Assembly (NCBI RefSeq): GCF_024748695.1
Contig: NZ_CP087176.1
Location: 4,705,501 to 4,769,500, forward strand
DNA from: Pseudomonas sp. B21-040
Lineage (GTDB): Bacteria > Pseudomonadota > Gammaproteobacteria > Pseudomonadales > Pseudomonadaceae
Length of the DNA: 64,000 bases
Reading direction: 5' to 3'
Shown here: positions 44,618 through 53,431 of the stretch, one piece after another
How the letters are laid out: each line of letters opens with the position of its first letter
How positions within the stretch are numbered: the first letter of the stretch is position 1
The notes under the pieces: generated by a model
Databases searched by the model: none
Seen by the model: only the letters and a program-made list of their open reading frames with translations
What the model was told of the DNA's origin: nothing
Program-made: the position numbers and the translations under genes

Positions 44618-45244
44618 ATGAACTCCGTATTTATTGTCGACGATCACCCCGTTATCCGTCTTGCCGTCCGAATGTTGCTCGAACATGAGGGGTATAAAGT
44701 CGTCGGCGAAACTGATAATGGGGTCGACGCCATGCAGATGGTTCGCGAATGCATGCCGGACCTGGTGATTCTCGACATCAGCATTCCCAAACTGGATGGA
44801 CTGGAAGTCCTCTCGCGTTTCAACGCCATGTGCACCCCGTTAAAAACGCTGGTGTTAACCGCTCAGTGCCCGACACTGTTCGGTATTCGCTGCATGCAAT
44901 CCGGTGCCTCGGGGTATGTATGCAAACAGGAAGACCTCAGTGAACTGGTGAGTGCAATCAAAGCGGTGCTCTCGGGCTACAACTACTTTCCCAGCCAGGC
45001 ATTGAACCCTGTCCGTAGCGATGACTCGCGATACGCCGATCTGGAACTCTTCAAGTCGGTCAACGACCGGGAGTTGATGGTATTGCAACTGTTTGCACAA
45101 GGTCGCACCAATAAGGAAATTGCCAAGGGCATGTTCCTGAGCAACAAGACGGTCAGCACCTATAAAAAGCGCCTGATGCAAAAACTCAAAGCCAAATCAC
45201 TGGTTGAACTCATCGATATGGCAAAACGTAACGCCTTAGTGTGA
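44618..45244 (+). CDS. rocA2: BvgA/EvgA-like LuxR-family response regulator (RocA2-like)
   Basis: A 208-aa regulator. The receiver has IVDDHPVIR at 6-14, phospho-acceptor D53 in ILDISIPKLDG and K in YVCKQEDLSEL. The C-terminal HTH is NDRELMVLQLFAQGRTNKEI / AKGMFLSNKTVSTYKKRLMQ. The start at 44618 is the methionine directly before the receiver. Its stop overlaps a GTG of the kinase gene. The name follows synteny with P. aeruginosa dgt-rocS2/rocA2, where RocA2 lowers mexAB-oprM expression; that function is not shown here. Confidence 0.75.
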   Translation: MNSVFIVDDHPVIRLAVRMLLEHEGYKVVGETDNGVDAMQMVRECMPDLVILDISIPKLDGLEVLSRFNAMCTPLKTLVLTAQCPTLFGIRCMQSGASGYVCKQEDLSELVSAIKAVLSGYNYFPSQALNPVRSDDSRYADLELFKSVNDRELMVLQLFAQGRTNKEIAKGMFLSNKTVSTYKKRLMQKLKAKSLVELIDMAKRNALV

Positions 45245-45252
45245 GAGACCGG

Positions 45253-48200
45253 ATGCCCAGTCGTTTAAAGGACTATCTAATACTGATAACCGCAGGCTTT
45301 TGTCTGAGCCCCTCAGTGTCTGCGGCACATTCCGCCAGCGAACATTTCACCTTGCTCAGTCGATCAATGGTCGGGCACATGGAAGTCCAACTGGATTCAT
45401 CACAACGACACTGGATCAACAATAAACGTGAACTGATCCTCGGTACTTCAGCCCCCGACTACCCGCCATTCGACCTGACGCAAAGTGGCAACGACTATGA
45501 AGGCTTCACCGCCGATTATGCGGGTATCCTTGGCAAGGCCACCGGCCTGCCAGTCAAGGTTCAGCGCTATGCCTCCCGGGAAGACGCGATCGGGGCACTG
45601 GAAAGCGGCGCAGTCGACATGCTCGGCAGTGCCAACGGATTCGAGGCACGTAACGCCAATATTGTGCTTTCAGCACCTTACGCCGCGGATCAACCTGTTC
45701 TGGTGACACGGGAAGGTGAAACCCGATCCCTGACCGATGGCCTTGCCGGGTTGCGATTGAGCATGGTGTACCACTATTTGCCCATGGAAGAAGTCAAAGC
45801 CCTGTATCCAAAGGCGATCATCACGTCCTACCCCTCTTACCAGAATGCAATCAACGCCGTTGCTTTCGACCAGGCCGATGTCTTTCTTGGCGACACCATT
45901 TCCACCCATTACCTGATCAACAAGGGCTACCTGAACAACATCCGGATGGCGAACTTCGGTAAGCACGAAGTCCACGGCTTCAGTTTTGCCGTGCACAGGA
46001 ACAACCCGGACCTTCTTGGGATTATCAACGCGATACTGATTGCCACGCCCACCAGCGAGCGAGAAAACATCGCCAAGCGCTGGAGTGCCGGCAGTGACAT
46101 TCTTCTCACCGATCACAAGCTGCAACTGACCGGTCGCGAAGAACGCTGGCTGGCGCAACATCCGGTCGTGCGCGTAGTGGTCAATGAAGCGTTTGCGCCG
46201 CTGACGTTTTTCGATAATGACGGCAACTTTCGGGGAGTCACCGCCGACCTGCTGGAGCTGATCAGGTTACGCACCGGACTGCGCTTCGAGATCCATCGAA
46301 CTCGAAGCGATGACGAGATGATCGAGCGAGTCAGTCACCATCAGGCCGACCTGATTGCCGCGCTGCTACCCAGCACACAACGTGAAACGCTGCTGAACTT
46401 CAGCCGTCCCTATCTGGAAAACTCCTTTGTCCTGCTGACGCGCAAAGGGGCTGGCAGCTCGACAAACCTCACACAGTTTTCAGGCAAGCGCCTGACGATT
46501 GCCCAAGGTAACCCGATGGTGGATTACCTGCGCCATCAGTATCCGCACATCAATCTGATCGAAACACCGGACACCTTCAGTGCCGTGCAACTAGTTGCAG
46601 AGGGCCAGGCTGACGGTGCGATCAATTCACTGGTGATCGCCAACTACTTTGTTTCATCCAGAATCTTCGAAGACACCCTTCAGATCACTTCCACTCTTGG
46701 CACTCAGCAGGCGGCGTTCTCTTTGGCGACCGGGCGTGATGCCAAGGAATTGAGTGCCATCCTCGACAAGGCGCTGCTGAGCATTACCCCGGAAGAGTTG
46801 GGCATCATCAACAGCCGCTGGCGGGGTTACGCGTCGACTTCGCAAAACACCTGGCAAAGCTATCACCGGGTGTTCTATCAGGTGGTCCTGGGGGTAGGCG
46901 TGCTGCTGCTGATTTCCATTGCCTGGAACGCTTACATGCGTCGTCAGATAAAACAGCGTCAGTCGGCCGAGCTAGCGCTGAATGATCAACTTGAGTTCAT
47001 GCGGTCGCTGGTCAATGGAACGCCGCATCCAATCTACGTGCGTGATCGGCAGGGGTTACTGCAAAGCTGCAACGACAGTTACCTGGAGGCCTTTAGTGCG
47101 AAATACGAAGACGTGATCGGCAAAAGCGTCATTGAGGGCAAGATGAGCAATGCTTTCGAAGCGCGTGAATACGAGACGGATTACCAGCGCGTCATGAGTG
47201 AAGGGATACCGCTGATTCTCGATCGCACGCTGCACATCGGCAATCGCCAGATGACGATTTATCACTGGGTTTTGCCTTACCGGGACTCAAGCGGTGAAGT
47301 GCAGGGCATCATCGGCGGCTGGATCGATATCAGCGACCGGCGACAACTGTTCGATGAACTTCGCGCCGCAAAGGAACGTGCCGATGAAGCGAACCGGGCC
47401 AAAAGCACCTTCCTGGCGACCATGAGCCATGAAATTCGCACCCCGATGAATGCAATCATCGGCATGCTGGAACTGACCCTCAAACGTATCGAAGCGAATC
47501 ATCCAGACCGACCCGCCATCGACGTCGCCTACAACTCGGCAAGAGACCTGCTGGAACTGATCGGGGACATTCTTGATATTGCGCGAATCGAATCCGGGCA
47601 CCTGAGTTTGAACCCGGAACGCGTCAACCTGGGCGAAACGATGGCTTCGGTGGTCAGGATCTTCGACGGCCTTGCCCGCCAGAAAAACCTGCGCCTGCTG
47701 CTCGACTTCAACCCTGCCCAAATGCCAACCGACGTCCTGTTAGACCCGATGCGCTTCAAGCAGGTGCTGTCCAATCTGGTCAGCAACGCCATCAAGTTTA
47801 CCGAACAAGGTCAGGTCCGGATTGTGAGTGAGTTGCATGCCACTGACGAAACCGATCGGGTTTTGTTGCGTTTGCAGGTTCAGGACAGCGGAATCGGCAT
47901 CAGCGAACAGGATCAACAGCGCCTGTTCGAACCCTTCGCTCAGGCGACCCATAGCGCGCAGTCGACTCGTGGGGGGGCGGGGCTGGGTCTGGTGATCAGC
48001 CGCACGTTGTGCGAGATGATGGGTGGCAGCCTGCAATTGCGCAGTCAGCCCGGTGTCGGTACTCAGGTCGAGATTTCGCTGCAAATGGCCACGTTGCCGC
48101 CCGAGCCGGTAACGAACACCGCCGAAGCGCCTGTTCCCCCCACCTCATCCCCCTTGAATGTCCTGGTGGTCGATGATCACCCGGCCAATCGCTTGCTCAT

Positions 48201-48897
48201 GTGTCAGCAACTGGAGTTTCTGGGGCACCACTACTGCGCTGAAACGGATGGCCAGACCGGGCTGGATGCATGGAAAAACGGAGGGTTCGATCTGGTGATT
48301 GTCGATTGCAACATGCCGGTCATGAACGGCTATGAACTGGCCCGTCTGATTCGCCAACACGAACGGCAACAGCCGCGCGCGGCCTGCACCTTGCTGGGCT
48401 TCACCGCCAACGCGCAGCCGGAAGAAATACAGCGCTGCAAAAATGCCGGAATGGACGACTGCCTGTTCAAGCCCCTCAGCTTGATGGCGTTGAGGCACTG
48501 GATTGAGCGCATCAAACCGATCGCCCGCGAGCCGGCATTCAGCCTCGAAGGGTTGCAACTGCTGACCGGCGGCAATCCGAAGCTGGACCAGCGTTTGTTG
48601 TCCGAATTGCTGAACAGCAATCGACTGGACCGCCAGGAATTGCTGGCGCTATCACAATGCAAAGACCGCCAGTCGTTCCTGGACGTCGCTCACAAAATCA
48701 AGGGCGCGGCCCGCATCGTCCAGGCGAGTCGAGTGATCGACAGTTGTGAGGCACTCGAAAGCGCCTGCCATGACGTTTTCCACCCCGAAGATGTCGCCAA
48801 TTGCACCAAGGCGATAGAGCTCACCATGCTCGAACTGGAGCAGGCATTGCAGCAACAAATAGGGCACAACGACCGAAGCAGAAAGAATGAGCCTTAA
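45253..48897 (+). CDS. rocS2: BvgS/EvgS-like unorthodox hybrid sensor kinase (RocS2-like)
   Basis: A 1214-aa protein. A signal peptide is followed by two periplasmic SBP-type (Venus flytrap) domains at roughly 45-280 and 290-530. One transmembrane helix (about 540-562) leads to a PAS domain (FMRSLVNGTPHPIYVRDRQG). HisKA has H726 in FLATMSHEIRTPMNAI, then HATPase_c, a receiver with D1018 in VDCNMPVMNGYEL, and a C-terminal HPt with H1147 in VAHKIKGAARI. The complete His-Asp-His relay would phosphorylate RocA2. The ATG at 45253 is chosen with GAGAG just upstream. In P. aeruginosa Roc systems control fimbriae, biofilm and efflux. Confidence 0.85.
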   Translation: MPSRLKDYLILITAGFCLSPSVSAAHSASEHFTLLSRSMVGHMEVQLDSSQRHWINNKRELILGTSAPDYPPFDLTQSGNDYEGFTADYAGILGKATGLPVKVQRYASREDAIGALESGAVDMLGSANGFEARNANIVLSAPYAADQPVLVTREGETRSLTDGLAGLRLSMVYHYLPMEEVKALYPKAIITSYPSYQNAINAVAFDQADVFLGDTISTHYLINKGYLNNIRMANFGKHEVHGFSFAVHRNNPDLLGIINAILIATPTSERENIAKRWSAGSDILLTDHKLQLTGREERWLAQHPVVRVVVNEAFAPLTFFDNDGNFRGVTADLLELIRLRTGLRFEIHRTRSDDEMIERVSHHQADLIAALLPSTQRETLLNFSRPYLENSFVLLTRKGAGSSTNLTQFSGKRLTIAQGNPMVDYLRHQYPHINLIETPDTFSAVQLVAEGQADGAINSLVIANYFVSSRIFEDTLQITSTLGTQQAAFSLATGRDAKELSAILDKALLSITPEELGIINSRWRGYASTSQNTWQSYHRVFYQVVLGVGVLLLISIAWNAYMRRQIKQRQSAELALNDQLEFMRSLVNGTPHPIYVRDRQGLLQSCNDSYLEAFSAKYEDVIGKSVIEGKMSNAFEAREYETDYQRVMSEGIPLILDRTLHIGNRQMTIYHWVLPYRDSSGEVQGIIGGWIDISDRRQLFDELRAAKERADEANRAKSTFLATMSHEIRTPMNAIIGMLELTLKRIEANHPDRPAIDVAYNSARDLLELIGDILDIARIESGHLSLNPERVNLGETMASVVRIFDGLARQKNLRLLLDFNPAQMPTDVLLDPMRFKQVLSNLVSNAIKFTEQGQVRIVSELHATDETDRVLLRLQVQDSGIGISEQDQQRLFEPFAQATHSAQSTRGGAGLGLVISRTLCEMMGGSLQLRSQPGVGTQVEISLQMATLPPEPVTNTAEAPVPPTSSPLNVLVVDDHPANRLLMCQQLEFLGHHYCAETDGQTGLDAWKNGGFDLVIVDCNMPVMNGYELARLIRQHERQQPRAACTLLGFTANAQPEEIQRCKNAGMDDCLFKPLSLMALRHWIERIKPIAREPAFSLEGLQLLTGGNPKLDQRLLSELLNSNRLDRQELLALSQCKDRQSFLDVAHKIKGAARIVQASRVIDSCEALESACHDVFHPEDVANCTKAIELTMLELEQALQQQIGHNDRSRKNEP

Positions 48898-48946
48898 CTA
48901 TGCTTGAGCGCTGAGCAGTGTGTTAACCATCACGGAGAGACCAGTA

Positions 48947-51895
48947 ATGTCCAGCCCACTGCGCACCGATCAACGACGGCTTCCGCTGCACGTCCATATC
49001 AGCGTGATGTTTACTTTCCTGCTGCTGCTCACGGGCGTGGTGCTGGGCATTTTTAATTACCACCAAACCACGCAGATCATCCTGTCCAGCAGCGAAAAAC
49101 TGTTCAACCGCATCGAGCAGGATGTCCGGCTGGACCTGCAAGGCACCTATGAACCGATTCGCCACCTGCTGAGCTTGTTGGTGGACAATCCGGCAACCGA
49201 GGCGCCCGCGCTGGAGCAACGACTCGCACTGCTCAAGCCCTTTAGCCAGTCGCTCAAAAGCAATCCCAACCTGGCCTCGCTGTACCTGGGATACAGCAAT
49301 GGCGACTTTTTCATGGTACGCCCCCTGCGAACCCCGGCCCTGAGAACACTCACTAATGCCCCGGACTCGGCGGCCTATCAAGTCTGGAGCATTGAGCGTC
49401 CGGCTAGCGGTGAGAAAGCGCGGTCCCTGTCACTGTTTTTTGATCAGAAGCTGGCCCTCATCAACCGCCAGGATAACCCCGACGAAACCTACGATCCGCG
49501 CACTCGCGCCTGGTTTACCAGCGCGCGCCGCGATGAAGGCCAGATCACGACCGAACCTTATGTGTTTTTCTCCACCCACAATGTCGGCACCACCCTCGCC
49601 CTGCGCAGTGGCGAGAACGCGGTAATGGGCGCCGACCTTACCCTCGCCGAACTCTCCGCGACGCTGGCCAAGCATGTGGTGACGCCGCATACCGAGATCG
49701 TCCTCTTCGATAGCAAGGGCAATGCCGTTGCCTACCCCGATAGCAGCAGGCTGATCGTCGACGACCAGACTGCACGCTTGATCAAGGCGACCGATTTGAA
49801 CCCGGCACTCGCTGCCTTGCTCACCCATCCACCCGAAGGTAGTCGCCTGGACACGGCCGGTCGCCAATGGATCGTGGCCCGCAGCAGCATGCAGGAAGGC
49901 GGGCCTGAAGGATTGCAGCTGGCGCTGTTGGTGCCGGAAGATGAATTGCTCGTCGATGCCTACCGCATGCGCTGGCAAGGGGCGCTGGTGACGTTGGCCA
50001 CGTTGCTGTTGTGCCTGCCGCTGGGTTGGCTTACCTCGAGGATTCTGGTCAAGCCCCTGCGCGCACTGGTGCAGGAAGCCGATGCGATCCGCAGTTTCGA
50101 TTTCAACTTTCCCGTCAGCCGGCGCTCGCCAGTACTTGAAGTTGACCAATTGAGCGTGTCGATGGCGCGCATGAAGGACACCCTGGCGAGCTTTTTCCAG
50201 ATCACTGACAGCTTGAGCGCCGAGACCCGTTTCGCCCCACTGCTGCAACGAGTGTTGTTCGAAACCGTGAAAATCGGGCAGGCCCAGGCGGGTCTGATCT
50301 ACCTGCGCGAACAGGATGGCGATCGCATGGAGCCTCATGGTCTGGTGATCAACGATACCTCCCAGGCGTTGCAGGCGTTCGGCATTGAAGGCCACGCACT
50401 TCATGACCCACAGAGCCCTCAGTGGATGCAGCAGTTGTCGAGCGCCGACAACGTCGTCACTAGCCTGGGCTACGAAAATGCCGCCGACCTGCAAAAAGTG
50501 ATGCTCGCACTGGAATGTCCACGGGTTCATCTGATCGGCATCCGATTGCACAATCGCCACAACGAAACCGTAGGCCTGCTGATCTTCCTGTTGGCCGACA
50601 GCGGCACACAAAGCGACCTGGAAAAGCTTCGTCCTGACCGCATCGCGTTTCTCCAGGCAGTGTCCGGCGCAGCGGCGGTGAGTATTGAAAGCCAGCGCCT
50701 GCAGGCCAGACAAAAACAGCTGCTGGACTCCTTTATTCAACTGCTGGCTGGCGCCATCGATGCCAAGAGTCCTTACACCGGTGGGCATTGTCAGCGGGTG
50801 CCCGCGTTGACGCTGATGCTCGCTCAGGCTGCCGCCGCCAGTCAGGAGCCGGCCTTCAGTGGTTATCAGCCCACGGAAGATGAATGGGAAGCCCTGCACA
50901 TTGCCGCCTGGCTACACGATTGCGGCAAGGTCACGACCCCTGAGTACGTGGTCGACAAAGCCACCAAACTTGAAACCCTGAACGACCGCATCCACGAAAT
51001 CCGCACGCGTTTCGAAGTGCTCAAGCGCGATGCCTGGGTCAACTACTGGCAGGCCATCGCCCAGGGCGGCGACGAACGCCAGCTTAGCGAATTGCGCGAT
51101 ACTCGCCTGGCAGAACTGGATGATGATTTTGCCTTCATCGCCCACTGCAATCTGGGCGGCGAGGCCATGGCTGAATCCGACCTGCAACGTTTGCGCAGCA
51201 TTGCTGAACGCACCTGGACCCGAACCCTGGATGATCGGCTCGGGGTTTCATGGGAGGAGAATCGCCGCCAGTCACGTACTCCGGCGCCGACGCTACCGGT
51301 CAGCGAGCCATTGCTGGCGGACAAACCCGAGCACGTGTTCGAACGCGCCGAAAGCGAGCTGATCCCGGCTGATAACCCATGGGGTTTCAAACTCGATGTA
51401 CCGCACTACAAGTACAACCGCGGCGAACTCTACAACCTGAGCATTACCCGAGGCACGCTGACGCGCGAGGAGCGTTACATCATCAATCATCACATGGTGC
51501 AAACGATCCTGATGCTCAGCCACCTGCCCTTCCCCGCGCACCTCAACAACGTCGCGGAAATCGCCGGCGGCCATCACGAGAAAATGGACGGCACCGGTTA
51601 TCCAAAACAATTGAAACGAGAAGAAATGAGCCTGCCGGCGCGGATGATGGCGATTGCCGATATTTTCGAAGCGCTGACCGCTGCCGACCGCCCCTACAAG
51701 AAGGCCAAAACCCTGAGCGAAGCGCTGGGCATCATGGCCTTCATGTGCCGTGACGCCCACATTGACCCAGAGCTGTTCGGGCTATTCATCAACTCACAAA
51801 TCTATTTGCAGTACGCGAAACGATTTCTCGATCCGGCGCAGATTGACGCCGTCGACTCGTCAAGCCTGCTGGCCAAGGCAGGCCTGACAGCGTGA
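48947..51895 (+). CDS. HD-GYP phosphodiesterase with periplasmic sensor, HAMP and GAF domains
   Basis: A 982-aa protein. TM1 lies at about 14-36, followed by a periplasmic Cache-like sensor (WSIERPASGEKARSLSLFFD, RTRAWFTSARRDEG). TM2 lies at about 345-367, followed by HAMP, a GAF-like domain (about 430-590) and a C-terminal HD-GYP domain. The HD motif is LHDCGK with H657-D658, and the GYP block is HHEKMDGTGYP at 876-886. About 150 extra residues sit between these two halves, far more than in standard HD-GYP proteins. It probably hydrolyses c-di-GMP in response to a periplasmic ligand. GGAGAG precedes the start by seven bases. It lies 50 bp after rocS2. Confidence 0.85.
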   Translation: MSSPLRTDQRRLPLHVHISVMFTFLLLLTGVVLGIFNYHQTTQIILSSSEKLFNRIEQDVRLDLQGTYEPIRHLLSLLVDNPATEAPALEQRLALLKPFSQSLKSNPNLASLYLGYSNGDFFMVRPLRTPALRTLTNAPDSAAYQVWSIERPASGEKARSLSLFFDQKLALINRQDNPDETYDPRTRAWFTSARRDEGQITTEPYVFFSTHNVGTTLALRSGENAVMGADLTLAELSATLAKHVVTPHTEIVLFDSKGNAVAYPDSSRLIVDDQTARLIKATDLNPALAALLTHPPEGSRLDTAGRQWIVARSSMQEGGPEGLQLALLVPEDELLVDAYRMRWQGALVTLATLLLCLPLGWLTSRILVKPLRALVQEADAIRSFDFNFPVSRRSPVLEVDQLSVSMARMKDTLASFFQITDSLSAETRFAPLLQRVLFETVKIGQAQAGLIYLREQDGDRMEPHGLVINDTSQALQAFGIEGHALHDPQSPQWMQQLSSADNVVTSLGYENAADLQKVMLALECPRVHLIGIRLHNRHNETVGLLIFLLADSGTQSDLEKLRPDRIAFLQAVSGAAAVSIESQRLQARQKQLLDSFIQLLAGAIDAKSPYTGGHCQRVPALTLMLAQAAAASQEPAFSGYQPTEDEWEALHIAAWLHDCGKVTTPEYVVDKATKLETLNDRIHEIRTRFEVLKRDAWVNYWQAIAQGGDERQLSELRDTRLAELDDDFAFIAHCNLGGEAMAESDLQRLRSIAERTWTRTLDDRLGVSWEENRRQSRTPAPTLPVSEPLLADKPEHVFERAESELIPADNPWGFKLDVPHYKYNRGELYNLSITRGTLTREERYIINHHMVQTILMLSHLPFPAHLNNVAEIAGGHHEKMDGTGYPKQLKREEMSLPARMMAIADIFEALTAADRPYKKAKTLSEALGIMAFMCRDAHIDPELFGLFINSQIYLQYAKRFLDPAQIDAVDSSSLLAKAGLTA

Positions 51896-52378
51896 TCAGC
51901 AATCGGTCAGGCGCAGGAATATCGCTGCCAACCGTTCGATACCGGCCTGATCTTCAGCGGTAAAACGCGCAAGCTTCGGGCTGTCGAGGTCCAGCACACC
52001 GATCAATCGACCGTCCTTGACCAAGGGCACCACCAACTCGCTGTTCGACGCACTGTCACAAGCGATGTGACCGGGAAATGCGTGCACATCTTCAACAAGC
52101 TGGGTCTGCAATGTTGCCGCTGCTGTGCCGCACACCCCCCTGCCGAATGGAATGCGTACACAAGCGATCTGGCCCTGGAACGGACCGAGCACCAGTTCTT
52201 CATTGCGATTGAGGTAGAAACCGGCCCAGTTCAAGTCATCGAGCTGGTTGAACAGGAATGCCGAGAACTGTGCCGCATTGGCAATGAAATCACGCTCATC
52301 GGCCAGCAATGATTCCAGCTGCGCCCACAACATGCCGTAACCATCCAGCCCTTGGCCGCTCTTCTGTAAATCAATCAT
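51896..52378 (-). CDS. msrC: Free methionine-R-sulfoxide reductase (GAF-type fRMsr)
   Basis: A 160-aa GAF-domain enzyme that reduces free methionine-(R)-sulfoxide. The three conserved cysteines are visible in PFGRGVCGTAA, GHIACDSASNSELVVPL (first C) and the region around FNQLDDLNWAGFYLNRNEEL supplies the substrate pocket; I count the first two in these motifs and the third equivalent less certainly. ASNSEL and LDLDSPKLARF are family hallmarks. The start overlaps the stop of the upstream AAA gene by four bases. It is convergent with the HD-GYP gene with no gap. Confidence 0.88.
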   Translation of the reverse strand: MIDLQKSGQGLDGYGMLWAQLESLLADERDFIANAAQFSAFLFNQLDDLNWAGFYLNRNEELVLGPFQGQIACVRIPFGRGVCGTAAATLQTQLVEDVHAFPGHIACDSASNSELVVPLVKDGRLIGVLDLDSPKLARFTAEDQAGIERLAAIFLRLTDC

Positions 52379-53265
52379 GCTTTGTGCTCCAACAGCTTGA
52401 GCCCGACCCAATAGCGGGCAAATTGATAAGCGCAACGTCCATTGCGATTGCCTCGGCCGCCGGCCCAACGCACCGCGAGGATGTCCAGTGCTTCGTCACG
52501 CTGCCACTCAAGGCCGGCCTTGCCGGCCAGTTGACCGATCCAGTGTTCAACGACGTTGAGGAAATGTTCCTGAGTAAATGGATAAAACGACAACCACAAG
52601 CCGAAGCGGTCCGACAACGCGATCTTGTCTTCCACTGCCTCGCTGGGGTGCAGTTCGCCGTCGACGCGCTTCCAGTTTTCGTTATCACTTTCCTTCTCCG
52701 GTACCAAATGGCGACGGTTGGAAGTGGCGTACAGCAAAACGTTGTCCGGCGCTTGCTCGAGGGAACCGTCGAGTACACTCTTGAGCACGCGATAGTCGCC
52801 CTCACCCGACTCAAACGACAGGTCATCGCAGAACAGCACAAAGCGCTGCGGCAACTTGGCGATCTGCTCGACCACTCGCGGCAAGTCGGCCAAGTGATCG
52901 CGCTCGATCTCGATCAGGCGCAGGCCGGCGTTGGCGTGCTCGGCCAGCAAGGCACGCACCAGCGACGATTTACCGGTGCCGCGCGAGCCCCAGAGCAAGG
53001 CGTGGTTGGCCGGCATGCCGTCGAGGAACTGTTGGGTATTTCGACCCAACTGCTCCAATTGACGATCCACGCCGATCAGGTCGGACAGGCGCATGTCGAG
53101 GCTGACGTGCAGCGGCAACAGAAAACCGCTGCGCCCCTCTCGTTGCCAGCGCGCCGCCAGGCACTGATTCCAGTCGATGGCTTGCCGGTGGGCCGGCAAC
53201 AGCGGTTCGATACGGGCCAGGACGGCATCGGCGCGTTCAAGAAAAGCATTCAATCGGGCGTCCAC
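52375..53265 (-). CDS. DUF815-type AAA ATPase
   Basis: A 296-aa ATP-binding protein of the DUF815 family. Walker A is LLWGSRGTGKSSLVRALL, Walker B is FVLFCDDLSFESGE, and the sensor region is VLLYATSNRRHLVPE. The segment ALSDRFGLWLSFYPFTQE is family-specific. The function is unknown; the fold suggests a remodelling ATPase. A GTG start (53265) follows GAGGAG with ideal spacing. It is co-transcribed with msrC. It is divergent from the sagS-like kinase gene. Confidence 0.88.
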   Translation of the reverse strand: MDARLNAFLERADAVLARIEPLLPAHRQAIDWNQCLAARWQREGRSGFLLPLHVSLDMRLSDLIGVDRQLEQLGRNTQQFLDGMPANHALLWGSRGTGKSSLVRALLAEHANAGLRLIEIERDHLADLPRVVEQIAKLPQRFVLFCDDLSFESGEGDYRVLKSVLDGSLEQAPDNVLLYATSNRRHLVPEKESDNENWKRVDGELHPSEAVEDKIALSDRFGLWLSFYPFTQEHFLNVVEHWIGQLAGKAGLEWQRDEALDILAVRWAGGRGNRNGRCAYQFARYWVGLKLLEHKA

Positions 53266-53431
53266 GTCTTCTCCTCGGGCACGTTCACAGTAATGATGGC
53301 GATACAGCGACGACTACACAGCGTTCGGTGCCCGGTTCATCCCAGGCTCAGGGGTTCGCGAGAACATCGGAATCCATGCATGATCGACTATGCTTGAGCA
53401 GCGAAAGGAAACGGAAGTGGTTCAACACCCC

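Noticed and set aside
49430..50899. 489-codon minus-strand ORF inside the HD-GYP gene
   Set aside because: Antisense shadow with Gln/His/Arg-rich product; the plus-strand frame has clear domains.
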